Source: Methylomonas rosea (GTDB lineage Bacteria; Pseudomonadota; Gammaproteobacteria; Methylococcales; Methylomonadaceae). Taken from it: a stretch of DNA of 64,000 nucleotides. Below the pieces are notes generated by a model. It saw only the letters and a list, made by a program, of their open reading frames with translations. It did no database searches and was not told the DNA's origin. Below are positions 25,406-35,194 of the stretch, piece after piece. Where the stretch lies: NCBI RefSeq assembly GCF_024505055.1, contig NZ_JANIBL010000015.1, forward strand, positions 1 to 64,000, read 5' to 3'. The position numbers and the translations under genes are program-made. Positions within the stretch are counted from its first letter, which is position 1; each line of letters begins with the position of its first letter.

Positions 25406-27502
25406 ATGAGCGATAAACGACGCATGGAAATCAGTCAGTCGGCGATCACTGGCATTCTGGGTGTGGAAGAAGCGCGGCCGCATAAAAAAGGGCCGGCGCA
25501 TAAACCGTTCAAGATTCAAAGCCGTTATCAACCGGCCGGCGACCAGCCCACCGCCATCGCTCAACTGGTGGAAGGCATTAACGACGGTGAATTGCATCAA
25601 ACCTTGCTGGGGGTGACCGGCTCCGGCAAGACTTTTACCGTCGCCAACGTGATCCAGCAAACCCAGCGCCCAGCGATGATTATGGCGCCAAATAAGACGC
25701 TGGCCGCGCAGCTATACGGAGAAATGAAGGAGTTTTTTCCGGAAAACAGCGTCGAATATTTTGTTTCCTATTACGACTATTACCAGCCCGAGGCCTATAT
25801 TCCGGCCTCCGATACCTTCATCGACAAGGACGCCTCGCTAAACGAGCATATCGAGCAAATGCGCCTGTCGGCGACCAAGGCCTTGCTGGAACGGCGCGAT
25901 ACTATCGTGGTGGCCACCGTCTCGGCGATTTACGGCTTGGGCGAGCCGGAATCCTACTTCCAGATGGTGTTACATCTGGTGCGGGGCGATATGATCAAGC
26001 AGCGCGACATACTGCGGCGCTTGGCCGAAATGCAATACACCCGCAACGACACCGAACTGCGCCGGGCTACCTACCGGGTTCGCGGCGAGGTGATCGATGT
26101 GTTTCCGGCCGAATCGGAAGAACAAGCCTTGCGCATCGAATTGTTCGACGACGAAATCGAGCGCTTGTCGATGTTCGACCCGCTCACCGGCGAAGTCACC
26201 CAGCGCTTGGCCCGCTTCACGCTTTATCCGAAAAGCCATTACGTCACGCCGCGCGATCAATTACTTAGTGCGGTAGAAAAAATCAAAATCGAATTGGCCG
26301 AGCGCCTGGAGCAATTACGCGACAACCATAAATTAGTGGAGGCCCAGCGCCTGGAGCAACGCACCCTGTTCGACATCGAAATGATCATGGAAGTGGGCTA
26401 TTGCTCTGGCATAGAGAATTACTCCCGGCATTTGTCCAATCGCGCGGACGGCGAATCGCCGCCGACCATGTTCGATTACTTGCCCAACGACGCGCTGGTG
26501 ATCATCGACGAAAGCCATGTCACCGTGCCGCAGATCGGCGCGATGTACAAGGGCGACCGCTCGCGCAAGGAAACCTTGGTGGAATACGGCTTTCGGTTAC
26601 CGTCGGCCTTGGACAACCGGCCGCTCAGGTTCGAGGAATTTGAGCAAATCTGCGGCCAACGTATCTATGTTTCCGCCACGCCAAGTACTTACGAGAAAGA
26701 ACATTCCGGCGCGGTGGTGGAACAGGTGGTGCGCCCGACCGGCTTGGTCGATCCTATTGTTGAAGTTCGCCCGGCGACCAGCCAGGTCGATGATCTGTTG
26801 TCGGAAATCACCAAACGCACCGCTGTACAAGAACGGGTACTGGTCACCACCTTAACCAAACGCATGTCTGAAGATTTGACCGATTATTTGATGGAGCATG
26901 GCGTTAAAGTGCGTTATCTGCATTCGGACATCGAAACGGTAGAAAGGGTGGAGATTATCCGCGACTTACGGCTGGGTGTGTTCGATGTGCTGGTCGGTAT
27001 CAACCTGTTACGAGAGGGCCTGGATATACCGGAAGTGTCGCTGGTAGCGATTCTGGACGCGGATAAGGAAGGTTTCCTGCGCTCGTTGGTGTCGCTGGTA
27101 CAAACCATAGGCCGGGCGGCCCGCAACGCCAATGGCAAAGCCATACTGTACGGCGACAAAATTACGCGCTCGATGCAGTTGGCTATCGACGAAACGGAGC
27201 GCCGCCGCAATAAGCAGATAGCGTTCAATAAAGAACATAACATTCAACCGAAAACCATTTTCAAATCGGTGACCGATATATTGGAACTCTCGATTCCCGG
27301 TTCCGGCGGTTCGATTTCCAATGCCAGAGCAAAAGTCGCAGAACCTGCCGGTAATTACAAGGCGATGACACCGAAACAGGCCGCGAAAGCCTTGAAACAG
27401 CTGGAAGAAAAAATGTATCAGCATGCCAAGAACCTGGAATTTGAAGATGCGGCACGTGTTAGAGACCAGATTAAATTGCTTCAGGCCGAGATGGTAATTT
27501 GA
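25406..27502 (+). CDS. uvrB: Excinuclease ABC subunit B
   Basis: A 698-residue nucleotide-excision-repair helicase-like protein. Walker A GVTGSGKT is at 69-76, the beta-hairpin motif [10 protein letters not shown] follows, then DESH and the helicase motif QTIGRAARN. The C-terminal UvrC-binding UVR domain ([20 protein letters not shown]) is intact. It loads with UvrA at damage and hands over to UvrC. A 30-residue N-terminal extension precedes the normal start; its ATG at 25406 has a reasonable RBS (GAGAAAGG). It stands alone; no uvrA or uvrC is nearby. Confidence 0.96.
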   Translation: MSDKRRMEISQSAITGILGVEEARPHKKGPAHKPFKIQSRYQPAGDQPTAIAQLVEGINDGELHQTLLGVTGSGKTFTVANVIQQTQRPAMIMAPNKTLAAQLYGEMKEFFPENSVEYFVSYYDYYQPEAYIPASDTFIDKDASLNEHIEQMRLSATKALLERRDTIVVATVSAIYGLGEPESYFQMVLHLVRGDMIKQRDILRRLAEMQYTRNDTELRRATYRVRGEVIDVFPAESEEQALRIELFDDEIERLSMFDPLTGEVTQRLARFTLYPKSHYVTPRDQLLSAVEKIKIELAERLEQLRDNHKLVEAQRLEQRTLFDIEMIMEVGYCSGIENYSRHLSNRADGESPPTMFDYLPNDALVIIDESHVTVPQIGAMYKGDRSRKETLVEYGFRLPSALDNRPLRFEEFEQICGQRIYVSATPSTYEKEHSGAVVEQVVRPTGLVDPIVEVRPATSQVDDLLSEITKRTAVQERVLVTTLTKRMSEDLTDYLMEHGVKVRYLHSDIETVERVEIIRDLRLGVFDVLVGINLLREGLDIPEVSLVAILDADKEGFLRSLVSLVQTIGRAARNANGKAILYGDKITRSMQLAIDETERRRNKQIAFNKEHNIQPKTIFKSVTDILELSIPGSGGSISNARAKVAEPAGNYKAMTPKQAAKALKQLEEKMYQHAKNLEFEDAARVRDQIKLLQAEMVI

Positions 27503-27632
27503 TGGGCTTGGGTTTGTAATTAACGCTTTGGCTAACTATATTTAGTAAATTTTGTGGGGCCATAGCTTGCAAAGCTTGGTCCGTACAAACTAAACGACGA
27601 TAGCGAATTATTAAACAGATGCTGGGAAAAAG

Positions 27633-29252
27633 ATGATACCCGCCAAAAACATACTGAACGAAAATGTTCGCGTGCTGAAAAGCGAGGTATCTAAGACCAC
27701 TTATCAAGGCGTGGCTATCGCGCTTGCCAGCATTATCAGCGCGTTGCTGGCGTTGAGTTATTACTACGTCGGCGAAATCTCCTTAAACGGCATCATCAAA
27801 GCCCAAACCGAGAACTATGGCCTGTGGATGCTTGAAGCGCTACCGTTCATTTTCGGGTTTTGGGGTCAATATTCCAGCTCGGTAATCGCTTATCAAGCGG
27901 GGGCGATGATTCTCGATCAGACCCAGGAGTTGCGTTCCCGAGCCGAATCATTGGAAAAACAAGTCAGTTATTCCACCACCCATGATTCGGTAACGGACTT
28001 GCCGAATCGGGTTTTGTTCTATGACAGGGTGGAACAGGCTATTTTGGCTGCCGGCAACCAAAACAAAATGCTGTCTATCTTGCTGGTGGAAGTGGCCAAT
28101 TTTAAAGAAGTGTACGACACGCTGGGCCGCAACAGCAGCGACTTAATCTTGAAGCAGATCGCCACGCGCTTGCAAAGCGTGGTCTTGGGTACCGATAGCG
28201 TTGCCCGGATAGACGGCAATATTTTCAGCGTGTTGCTGTCGGCGGTCGACAACGAAACCGCCGGCCTGACATTAGCAAAAAACATCCAGGCGGCGCTGGA
28301 CCCGGCGTTTAAGGTCGAACGTCTGAGTCTGGTGATTCACAGCAATATTGGTATCGTTAACTTTCCCGAGCATGGCGACGATGTCGATACCTTGGTGCAA
28401 AAAGCCGGCGTGGCACTATTCGTTGCCGGCCAATCGCACGAAGGTTACACCACTTACGCGCCGTCTTACGACGATCACAGTCCGCGCCGCCTGACCTTGA
28501 TGAGCGAACTGCGCCAGGCCATCGAAAAAGAGCAATTACATATTTACTACCAGCCCAAAGTGTCAGTGGCAACAGGACACGTTTACGGTGCGGAAGCGTT
28601 GGTGCGTTGGCAGCATCCCAAACACGGCTTTATTTCGCCTGATGAATTTATTCCGATGGCGGAGAGAACCCGAGTGATCAAGCATCTGACTTCCTGGGTG
28701 TTGAAACAATCATTCAAACATTGTGCGGAATGGCGTAAACGTGGCTGGGAATTGACTATTTCAGTTAATCTATCCGCCAAGGATTTGCACGATCCGGAAC
28801 TGCCGGATGTGATGGCCGGCGTTGCCGCAGCAGCGAATATCAAACCTGGCTGGATGATGTTGGAGATTACCGAAAGCTCTATCATGACCGATCCGGAGCG
28901 GGCGATGGAAGTGATTCAGCGCCTGAATGAAATGGGTTATAAGTTGTCAATTGACGACTTTGGCACGGGTTATTCCTCGCTGGCCTACCTAAAACGCATG
29001 CCGTTGACGGAATTAAAAATTGATAAATCGTTTGTCGTCGATTTGTTGCATAGCGAAAACGATGCGGTGATCGTCAAAGCCACCATCAACCTGGCGCACA
29101 ACCTGGGCTTGCAAGTCACCGCCGAAGGGGTGGAAACTCAGGAAATCATGGATAAGCTCAGCAGTTACAAGTGCGATTTGGCTCAGGGTTACTTGTTTAG
29201 CAAGCCGATGCCGTTCGAGGATTTTGGTGTGTGGCTGGAAGCCAATCGTTAG
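27633..29252 (+). CDS. Membrane protein with degenerate GGDEF and intact EAL domains (c-di-GMP phosphodiesterase)
   Basis: A 539-residue signalling protein. Two membrane helices (about 26-46 and 63-90) lead through a short coiled coil to a GGDEF domain (about 118-275) and an EAL domain (about 290-530). The GGDEF signature is replaced by DGNIF (194-198), so cyclase activity is unlikely. The EAL domain keeps E321-A-L, N379, E411, D441-D442, K462, E498 and E501. It should therefore break down c-di-GMP, perhaps with the dead GGDEF acting as a GTP sensor. The DksA-type gene follows 33 bases later. Confidence 0.88.
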   Translation: MIPAKNILNENVRVLKSEVSKTTYQGVAIALASIISALLALSYYYVGEISLNGIIKAQTENYGLWMLEALPFIFGFWGQYSSSVIAYQAGAMILDQTQELRSRAESLEKQVSYSTTHDSVTDLPNRVLFYDRVEQAILAAGNQNKMLSILLVEVANFKEVYDTLGRNSSDLILKQIATRLQSVVLGTDSVARIDGNIFSVLLSAVDNETAGLTLAKNIQAALDPAFKVERLSLVIHSNIGIVNFPEHGDDVDTLVQKAGVALFVAGQSHEGYTTYAPSYDDHSPRRLTLMSELRQAIEKEQLHIYYQPKVSVATGHVYGAEALVRWQHPKHGFISPDEFIPMAERTRVIKHLTSWVLKQSFKHCAEWRKRGWELTISVNLSAKDLHDPELPDVMAGVAAAANIKPGWMMLEITESSIMTDPERAMEVIQRLNEMGYKLSIDDFGTGYSSLAYLKRMPLTELKIDKSFVVDLLHSENDAVIVKATINLAHNLGLQVTAEGVETQEIMDKLSSYKCDLAQGYLFSKPMPFEDFGVWLEANR

Positions 29253-29285
29253 GTACAAAGCTATGAATATTCAGGAGCAGCAATA

Positions 29286-29498
29286 ATGTCCACGGCCTGG
29301 GCGGGTGGTACCGACGCGATTTTGGAAAGAATGGACAAGATGACCGAGCTATTTGTCGCCGAGACGCGAAAAGCCATCTATACCGGTGAATCCGCCAGCC
29401 ATTGCGAGGAATGCGGCGAGCCGATTCCGGAAGCACGGCGTCAGGCGATTGCCTGTAAGTATTGTTTGCCTTGTCAAACCGAGCTGGAAAAAGGCTGA
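29286..29498 (+). CDS. DksA/TraR-type C4 zinc-finger protein
   Basis: A 70-residue protein with the four-cysteine zinc finger CEECGEPIPEARRQA...CKYCLPC of the TraR/YbiI branch of the DksA family. The N-terminal part is a short coiled-coil half (ILERMDKMTELFVAETRKA) rather than the long hairpin of DksA. Small TraR-type members reach into the RNA polymerase secondary channel and mimic DksA/ppGpp. A clear RBS (GGAGCAGC) precedes ATG 29286. Likely co-transcribed with the EAL gene. Confidence 0.85.
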   Translation: MSTAWAGGTDAILERMDKMTELFVAETRKAIYTGESASHCEECGEPIPEARRQAIACKYCLPCQTELEKG

Positions 29499-29510
29499 TG
29501 TAGCGCTATT

Positions 29511-30635
29511 TTATTGAGCGCGTTTAAACGGCAGATAATTCGCCGCGTCTTGTTTGTAATGCTGAATCGCTTTTTTCTCCCGATCTACGAATTGCGCGAC
29601 GGCCTTGGCAAAGCCGGCATCCTTTAGCCAATGTGCAGAATAGGTGGTGACCGGCTCGAAGCCACGGGAGATTTTATGCTCGCCTTGCGCGCCGGAATCG
29701 AAACGGGCCAAGCCGTGTTCTATGCAATAGTCCAAGCCCTGGTAATAACAGGCTTCGAAATGCAGGGCATTGTATTCCGCCTGGCATCCCCAATAGCGGC
29801 CGTATAGTGTGTTCGTACCGATGAAGCTCAAGGCCGCGCCGACGTAAGTGTCGTCTTTAATTGCCAGAACCAGCAACAACTGCTCGGGCATGGTTCGCGC
29901 GATTTGTTTAAAAAATACCAGATTCAGATAAGGTTCGGAACTGCGTTTAAGATAGGTCAATGCGTAAAACCGGAAAAATACTTGCCATTGGGCATCGGTG
30001 ACATCGGGCCCGGCGATGCGTTGTATCTGAATGCCTTGCTCGGCCACCCGACGCCGCTCACGCTTGATCATCTTGCGCTTATCGGCACTTAGGGTCTGTA
30101 AAAAGTCCGAAAACGTAGCGTAGTTGCGATTAAACCATTGAAACTGCACCCCTTCACGGACGCTTAAACCTAAGGATTGCAGCAGCTCAAGTTGGGAATG
30201 CTCGGGAAACAAACAATGCCAGGAGGAAATGTCGAGCTGTTGGATAAAGCTGAACAATAAGGCGCAGACTACGGTTTCATCCACGTCCTGCGAAAATATC
30301 AATCTCTGTCCCTGGCAAGGGGTAAACGGAATCGCACTGACTAATTTCGGGTAATAGGCCAGACCATGCTGCTGGTAAGCTTGGGCCCATTGCTGATCGA
30401 ACACGTATTCGCCCCAGGAATGCGTTTTCAAATACAGCGGCAATGCTGCCAGCAATCTCTGCTTGTCCATAACCAGTAAATGCGCGGTTTCCCAACCGGT
30501 CTGCGGGCAAACTGCGGCGCTTTGTTCCAGGGCGTATAAAAACTCGTGGCGTAAAAAGGGGTAGTCGAGTCCGCACAGCTGATTCCAAGTGACGGCGTCG
30601 ATTTGCGCCATGCTGTCGATTTGTTTTACTTCCAT
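29511..30635 (-). CDS. FemAB/GNAT-like protein (DUF482 family)
   Basis: A 374-residue soluble protein of the FemAB-like DUF482 group (opening WNQLCGLDYPFLRHEFLYAL, then GWETAHLLV, and near the end YCIEHGLARFDSGAQGEHKISRGF). The C-terminal half has a GNAT-type acyltransferase pattern. A role in peptidoglycan or acyl transfer has been proposed for the family but is not established. It is divergent from the DUF938 gene, starts being about 50 bases apart. Confidence 0.8.
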   Translation of the reverse strand: MEVKQIDSMAQIDAVTWNQLCGLDYPFLRHEFLYALEQSAAVCPQTGWETAHLLVMDKQRLLAALPLYLKTHSWGEYVFDQQWAQAYQQHGLAYYPKLVSAIPFTPCQGQRLIFSQDVDETVVCALLFSFIQQLDISSWHCLFPEHSQLELLQSLGLSVREGVQFQWFNRNYATFSDFLQTLSADKRKMIKRERRRVAEQGIQIQRIAGPDVTDAQWQVFFRFYALTYLKRSSEPYLNLVFFKQIARTMPEQLLLVLAIKDDTYVGAALSFIGTNTLYGRYWGCQAEYNALHFEACYYQGLDYCIEHGLARFDSGAQGEHKISRGFEPVTTYSAHWLKDAGFAKAVAQFVDREKKAIQHYKQDAANYLPFKRAQ

Positions 30636-30685
30636 TTTTAATCACAGTAGAGTTAAAGCATCAAAATATCATCAAACCACTGCTC

Positions 30686-31288
30686 ATGACGATACAGAAG
30701 CCATTTTCCCAGGCTTGCGAGAACAACAAGGCACCGATTTTAGACACTATCAAAGAGGTCTTTAGCCGACCGACCACGGTTTGGGAAATCGGCAGCGGCA
30801 CCGGGCAGCACGCCTGCCATTTTGCCGAGAATCTGCCGCATTTGGCATGGCAGCCTAGCGATAGACCGGAGAATTTGGCAGGGATCCACTTATGGCGGGA
30901 CGAGGCGCAACTGCCTAATCTACTGCCGCCGCTAAGCTTGGATGTAGCGGATTTGCTATGGCCGTGCGAACGAATCGATGCGGTGTTTGCCGCGAATACC
31001 CTGCATATCATGAGCAGCGAAGAAGTAAATCTGTTATTCGAACGGCTGGCGGTCTATCTGGCAGCCGACGCGACGGTCTGTATTTATGGTCCGTTCAATT
31101 ACGCCGGCGCCTATACCAGCGAAAGCAATGCGCGTTTCGACCTGTGGCTGAAAGAACGGGATGTAATGAGCGGGATAAAGGATTTTGAAGAGATCATGTG
31201 CTTGGCAGAAAATGGCGGTTTGGAATTAGAGGCCGACAATGCCATGCCCGCCAATAACCGGCTATTGGTTTTGCGAAAAAAGGCCTGA
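30686..31288 (+). CDS. DUF938 SAM-dependent methyltransferase
   Basis: A 200-residue Rossmann-type methyltransferase of the DUF938 family. The SAM-binding motif is WEIGSGTGQHA (about 33-43), and FAANTLHIMS followed by IYGPFNYAG is typical of the family. The substrate is unknown. It is complete and has no operon partner; it ends before a repeat-rich gap. Confidence 0.85.
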   Translation: MTIQKPFSQACENNKAPILDTIKEVFSRPTTVWEIGSGTGQHACHFAENLPHLAWQPSDRPENLAGIHLWRDEAQLPNLLPPLSLDVADLLWPCERIDAVFAANTLHIMSSEEVNLLFERLAVYLAADATVCIYGPFNYAGAYTSESNARFDLWLKERDVMSGIKDFEEIMCLAENGGLELEADNAMPANNRLLVLRKKA

Positions 31289-31340
31289 GGAATTGGGGCT
31301 AAGGACATGGTCACTAATAACTTGCCTGTTTTGCGACTCC

Positions 31341-31392
31341 CGTTCGTCCTGAGCCCTTCGGCTTCGCTCAGGAGAGCCCCAGTCGAAGGAAG
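31341..31392. repeat. Dispersed hairpin repeat
   Basis: CGTTCGTCCTGAGC...GCTCAGG...TCGAAGG: a 7-bp stem (CCTGAGC / GCTCAGG, 31348-31372) embedded in a sequence of the TTCGTCCTGAGC-TCGAAGG type that is widespread as an intergenic repeat in bacteria. It sits in the gap between the convergent DUF938 gene and the cobalamin operon end. The flanking minus-strand frame (31262-31486) may be a gene remnant, but nothing recognisable is encoded. Confidence 0.5.
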
Positions 31393-31516
31393 AATGGGAA
31401 TCTCCGGGCATCCCAGCATCAAACCGCTCATGCTTCAAATCGATTTCAAAGCGGGCTAAGAGCTGGCTTGGCAAAAAATCCAGCACGGCGATGGCGTAGC
31501 GTTTTTTGAGTGGGAT

Positions 31517-31876
31517 TTACCCATCATGGTGACAATCAGGTCCCTGATGGAACACCAGCTCGGTGACCGGTTCACCGCCTAGCAGATGCTGCTCAATAAT
31601 CCGGTCAAGATTGGCATCGGTGACGTTGTAATACCAAACGCCATCCGGCTGCACACAGAGAATCGGGCCGGACTTGCAGGTGGCAAAGCAGGACACGCGA
31701 CTGCGTTTGACCCGCAACGCGCCCTGATCAAAACCCACCGCCTTGAATTTGGTGCCCAAGCCATCGAACAAGGCTTGCGACTGGCCATCCTGGGTGCAGC
31801 GGGGGCCGGTGCAGACCAGCAAGTGACGTTTGTAGTCACCCATTTTGGGTTTTTCCGGCAGGGTAGTATCACTCAT
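31517..31876 (-). CDS. [2Fe-2S] thioredoxin-like ferredoxin, last gene of the cobalamin operon
   Basis: A 119-residue protein with a thioredoxin-like [2Fe-2S] ferredoxin fold. [10 protein letters not shown] (C22, C27) and [10 protein letters not shown] (C63, C67) supply the cluster ligands. It overlaps the end of the cbiH gene by 8 bases, which ties it to B12 synthesis. Ring reduction and cobalt redox steps need electrons, so it may serve as their donor. This role is inferred from position. Confidence 0.8.
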   Translation of the reverse strand: MSDTTLPEKPKMGDYKRHLLVCTGPRCTQDGQSQALFDGLGTKFKAVGFDQGALRVKRSRVSCFATCKSGPILCVQPDGVWYYNVTDANLDRIIEQHLLGGEPVTELVFHQGPDCHHDG

Positions 31877-33248
31877 CGCTGTTCACCTCTTCAGTTTCGA
31901 CGGTTTCGATAGCGGTATAGAGTTGGCCGAATTGCTCGGAAGCATTGCGGAAAGCATTCAGCGCAGCGTCGTCAAATGTCTCAGCTGTCTTCACCAACAA
32001 CATTGAAAACACCAGCGCGCCATGGCCATCGACAAAATAAACGCCTTGTTGTCTTTCACCCTGGCTTAAAAACCAGCCGCTGGCGATCTGCTGTTTATCG
32101 ACATGCAGATGGCAATGTTCGTTGGTCAGGTTGAGCCAGCCGCTGCGTTGACTGAAATCTTTGGCATCAATCAATAATTCCGTTACCGCACCGGCCTCGC
32201 TACGCACGACGGTGCGCAACCGTCCCCAAGCCTTGGCCGCGTTCAATACCGCATCGACTTGATCAGCAGCAAACCAGCGCGCTGTTAGATCACCCGCTTC
32301 GTCATCGATTTGACCCGCAGCGATAGCCGCCAAAATTTCACCCAGCGGCGCAGCAAAATGTTTGCCCGCATCGCGCGGCGAGCTGGCGGGGGTTTCGCGC
32401 AAGTATTTACGCACACAGGCATGCCAGCCGGTCAGCCCCATGCTCAGCGAACGACCGGCCTGTTCGCCGCTTTTTGCATCGCCGGTTAGGCTATCGTATT
32501 TATTGGCATAACCGCGCGGGGTGATCATCAGGCCTTCGCGCACAAAAGTGCTGCTGTTGCCGATCAACACCGTGCATAACATGCCAATGTCGCAATCGGC
32601 CATCTGCGCCAACGTGGTCATCTGAATCGCCTGCCGGCGGCGATAGCCGGATTTGACGATGGCAACCGGCGTTTCCGGGCTGCGGTGCAACAACAGTATC
32701 CGCTGCGCTTCAACGATCTGTCCGGTACGGCGACCGCTTTTCGGGTTGTACAACGCCACCACAAAATCACCGTGCGCTGCCGCTTCCAAACGCTTGGCGA
32801 TGGTCGGCCAGGGCGTGAGCAAATCCGACAGCGAAATCGAACAAAAATCATGCGTCAGCGGCGCGCCCACCAACGCGGCGCAAGCATTCAATGCGGTTGC
32901 ACCGGGGATAACTTCCACCGTGATGTCGCTGTCTGGCGTCCAGCCCGCTTGCAGCAGCACCTCGTAAGTCGGCCCGGCCATGCCGTAAACACCGATGTCG
33001 CCGGACGAAATCAGCGCCACGGTTTTGCCCAGCAAGGCCTGATCGTAAGCTTCGATACAACGGTCAATTTCTTCAGTCATACCTTTGCGAATGACTTCCT
33101 TGCCGGCCAATAATTCTTCTACCAGCTTAATGTAGGTGGTATAGCCGATCACCGCATCCGCCTCGGCAATCGCCTCGCGCGCTCGGTACGTCATGTGCTC
33201 TTGCGAACCGGGGCCGAAGCCCACCAATAAAATCTTACCTGTCTTCAT
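31869..33248 (-). CDS. cbiH: (Cobalt-)precorrin-3B C17-methyltransferase with a C-terminal extension
   Basis: The first ~258 residues are a standard CbiH/CobJ, the ring-contraction methyltransferase ([44 protein letters not shown]). Residues about 265-459 form an extra domain. Part of it (about 368-425: [20 protein letters not shown], then [17 protein letters not shown]) resembles the repeat of HemS/ChuX-type hemin-binding proteins. It has only two cysteines (C278, C379), unlike the Fe-S extension of CbiH60. Neighbours are cbiG(C) and the ferredoxin gene, with overlaps on both sides. Confidence 0.9.
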   Translation of the reverse strand: MKTGKILLVGFGPGSQEHMTYRAREAIAEADAVIGYTTYIKLVEELLAGKEVIRKGMTEEIDRCIEAYDQALLGKTVALISSGDIGVYGMAGPTYEVLLQAGWTPDSDITVEVIPGATALNACAALVGAPLTHDFCSISLSDLLTPWPTIAKRLEAAAHGDFVVALYNPKSGRRTGQIVEAQRILLLHRSPETPVAIVKSGYRRRQAIQMTTLAQMADCDIGMLCTVLIGNSSTFVREGLMITPRGYANKYDSLTGDAKSGEQAGRSLSMGLTGWHACVRKYLRETPASSPRDAGKHFAAPLGEILAAIAAGQIDDEAGDLTARWFAADQVDAVLNAAKAWGRLRTVVRSEAGAVTELLIDAKDFSQRSGWLNLTNEHCHLHVDKQQIASGWFLSQGERQQGVYFVDGHGALVFSMLLVKTAETFDDAALNAFRNASEQFGQLYTAIETVETEEVNSDE

Positions 33249-33651
33249 GCCTTGTTCTCTTTTTACTTATGCTTGCGATTGAAACCGTGGCGTTCTTGCC
33301 GTCTTCGCCACGGTATTTGTGCTTTTCCAGTAATAGTTCGGAACCTACGCCCGCCGCCAGCAATGCCGCAGCCTCGGCCACCGCCGGTGTGCCCATGTAT
33401 TTACGCACCACTTCCGACGGATTCGGCACCGGCACCTGCGCCAGTTGCTCGGCCGGGTAAAAAGTCAGCGACCAGGCGTGGTCGGCAGCCAGTTGCAGTA
33501 TGGCCGTCTCGTCGTTTTTCTTGTCGATGCTGGCGACACCCCCCACGGCGGATTTATCCAAACCCGCCATTGCCAGCGACTGTTCAACTGCGGTATTTAA
33601 GGTCGTTAACGAGGTATTGCGATCGCAACCCAAGCCCAGGATGACTTTCAT
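33235..33651 (-). CDS. cbiG: CbiG C-terminal domain protein (CobE-like)
   Basis: A 138-residue protein matching the CbiG C-terminal/CobE domain (opening MKVILGLGCDRNTSL, then ASIDKKNDE, then LTFYPAEQLAQVPVPNPSEVV). I set the start at ATG 33651, which overlaps the stop of the upstream CbiG N-terminal gene (ATGA). The longer frame to 33828 is an overlap artefact. In most early-cobalt organisms this domain is fused to CbiG_N; here CbiG is encoded by two coupled genes. CbiG opens the delta-lactone of cobalt-precorrin-5A and releases acetaldehyde. Confidence 0.85.
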   Translation of the reverse strand: MKVILGLGCDRNTSLTTLNTAVEQSLAMAGLDKSAVGGVASIDKKNDETAILQLAADHAWSLTFYPAEQLAQVPVPNPSEVVRKYMGTPAVAEAAALLAAGVGSELLLEKHKYRGEDGKNATVSIASISKKRTRHEDR

Positions 33652-34397
33652 CAATCCTGTCCAACTGGCGGTCGATACACCACCAACCGCTCGGCAAGTT
33701 GCTCCCATTGTTCCGGGGCAATGTCCCTCCGGGTCACCCACAACACCGCTTTGAAGCGCGCTAAATCCACGTCCTCGAAGCGTTCGAAGACATGGATAGT
33801 GGCCGGCAACGGCGTCGGCCTTGTCCACCAGTTTTTTGCCCCCGCTTCCTGCACAAAAGCAATCGGTTCCTCGTTGACCACATGCGCCGAGACGCGGGTA
33901 ATGTTGATTTTTGGTGCTTCCACCTGCCAGCTCAGCTCGCGGCCGAGTATATCCACCGGGATGGTCTTGCCAACATCCGAAGCCGTGGTCAACACCGCTT
34001 CCGCACCCAACAAACCGGCGATCAGTTCGGCATAGGCATTGGCGCCGCCGACATGGCCGGACAACACCGGGATTACGAAACGGGCGGCATCGTCCACCAC
34101 CAACACGCCGGGATCTTCGTCCTTGGATTTCAGATGCGGCGCAATCAAACGCACCACCGCGCCCAGCGAAATAAACAACACTAGTTGATCGTAACGGGCA
34201 AACAAACCGCCCATATTGGCGCTCAAGGCACCGATTAACACTTCGACCGGGTTGGCGATAGTCGGCAAACCGGCAGCGAATTTTTCCGAAACCGCAAGCT
34301 GGGCATCCGGCAGGTGCTCGGCCAGACGCAAAGCTTGCGAGACGCTATGTTTGGTGATTGCTACCAGGGCGATGCGGGGTTGGATGAATGGGCTCAT
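33651..34397 (-). CDS. cbiG: CbiG N-terminal and central domain protein
   Basis: A 248-residue protein with CbiG_N (ARYDQLVLFISLGAVVRLIAP, VVDDAARFVIPVLSGHVGGAN) and the central domain (INITRVSAHVVNEEP). The start is ATG 34397 (MSPFIQPRIALVAITKHS), which overlaps the cbiL stop as ATGA; an in-frame ATG at 34436 lies inside cbiL. Together with the gene at 33235 it supplies a complete CbiG. CbiG is specific to the early-cobalt (anaerobic) route, so its presence fixes the pathway type. Confidence 0.87.
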   Translation of the reverse strand: MSPFIQPRIALVAITKHSVSQALRLAEHLPDAQLAVSEKFAAGLPTIANPVEVLIGALSANMGGLFARYDQLVLFISLGAVVRLIAPHLKSKDEDPGVLVVDDAARFVIPVLSGHVGGANAYAELIAGLLGAEAVLTTASDVGKTIPVDILGRELSWQVEAPKINITRVSAHVVNEEPIAFVQEAGAKNWWTRPTPLPATIHVFERFEDVDLARFKAVLWVTRRDIAPEQWEQLAERLVVYRPPVGQD

Positions 34398-35194
34398 AGG
34401 GTCTCTTTTTTCGAAAAGGGTATTTTCTTCCGGCAACCCCGGATCATTTCGCCACGCTGACGGTCAGGGTTGCGCACCAATAGCAACGACAGATAGTTGA
34501 CCTTTTGCCCGTGCAGTTGCCATACATCGCGTTCGACGCGCTCTTCGGGGCTACCGGCTTTTTCCACGAAGGCGGCATTGGCCAGCAAATTGCGCCGTTC
34601 CAATAAATCCAGAATGTCGTCCAGCAACGGCTTCACCTTCAGCAACACCAGCGTGTCGAAGTCGTTGAGCAGGCGTTCGATCATGGCGATGCCGTAACTG
34701 GCCGGGATGATGGCAACGGTCTCGTCGGTATCGGCCAGCGGCATGGCTACCCGCGCCGCCGCAGCGTTGTAGGATGGCACGCCGGGGATGGTTTCAATGG
34801 CGATGCTGGCATCCAATGCCTGCACCGTGCGGGCCAGATGGCCGAAGGTGGAATAGGTCGAGGCGTCGCCTTCCACTAAAAACAACACGTCTTGACCAGC
34901 GCGTAAGCGGATCATTACCGTTTCGGCCGCGCGCTGCCAGTAGCCTGCGAGAATTTCCGTGTCATGGGTCATCGGAAAAATCAGCGGGCTGTGTTCGGAA
35001 GGCAAGCTCAATCCGGCATTCAGGGCAATTTGTAAGGCGTAGCTGTCGGCACCTTTACGCCGGATGGGGTAGGTCCAGTGCACATCCGGGCGTTGCAATA
35101 AATCCCAGACTCGGCGGGTAATCAGGCCTGGGTCGCCGGGCCCTAAAGATGCGCCGATCAGTCGGCCGGTTGGTGATTTAGTCATTATGCTCAT
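34394..35194 (-). CDS. cbiL: (Cobalt-)precorrin-2 C20-methyltransferase
   Basis: A 266-residue SAM-dependent tetrapyrrole methyltransferase. It has the opening GRLIGASLGPGDPGLITRRV, the loop VLFLVEGDASTYSTF and IETIPGVPSYNAAAA, all typical of CbiL/CobI. I start it at ATG 35194 (MSIMTKSPTG); ATG 35185 is also possible, and the frame to 35317 overlaps cbiET too far. It overlaps cbiET by 17 bases and cbiG(N) by 4. It methylates C20 of cobalt-factor II/cobalt-precorrin-2. Confidence 0.92.
   Translation of the reverse strand: MSIMTKSPTGRLIGASLGPGDPGLITRRVWDLLQRPDVHWTYPIRRKGADSYALQIALNAGLSLPSEHSPLIFPMTHDTEILAGYWQRAAETVMIRLRAGQDVLFLVEGDASTYSTFGHLARTVQALDASIAIETIPGVPSYNAAAARVAMPLADTDETVAIIPASYGIAMIERLLNDFDTLVLLKVKPLLDDILDLLERRNLLANAAFVEKAGSPEERVERDVWQLHGQKVNYLSLLLVRNPDRQRGEMIRGCRKKIPFSKKETL

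Noticed and set aside
31262-31486. Minus-strand frame after the ferredoxin gene
   Set aside because: It runs into a dispersed repeat, has no recognisable family and may only be a remnant.
33652-33828. 59-residue N-terminal extension of the CbiG C-terminal protein
   Set aside because: It lies fully inside the upstream cbiG gene; the family start MKVILGLG matches ATG 33651.
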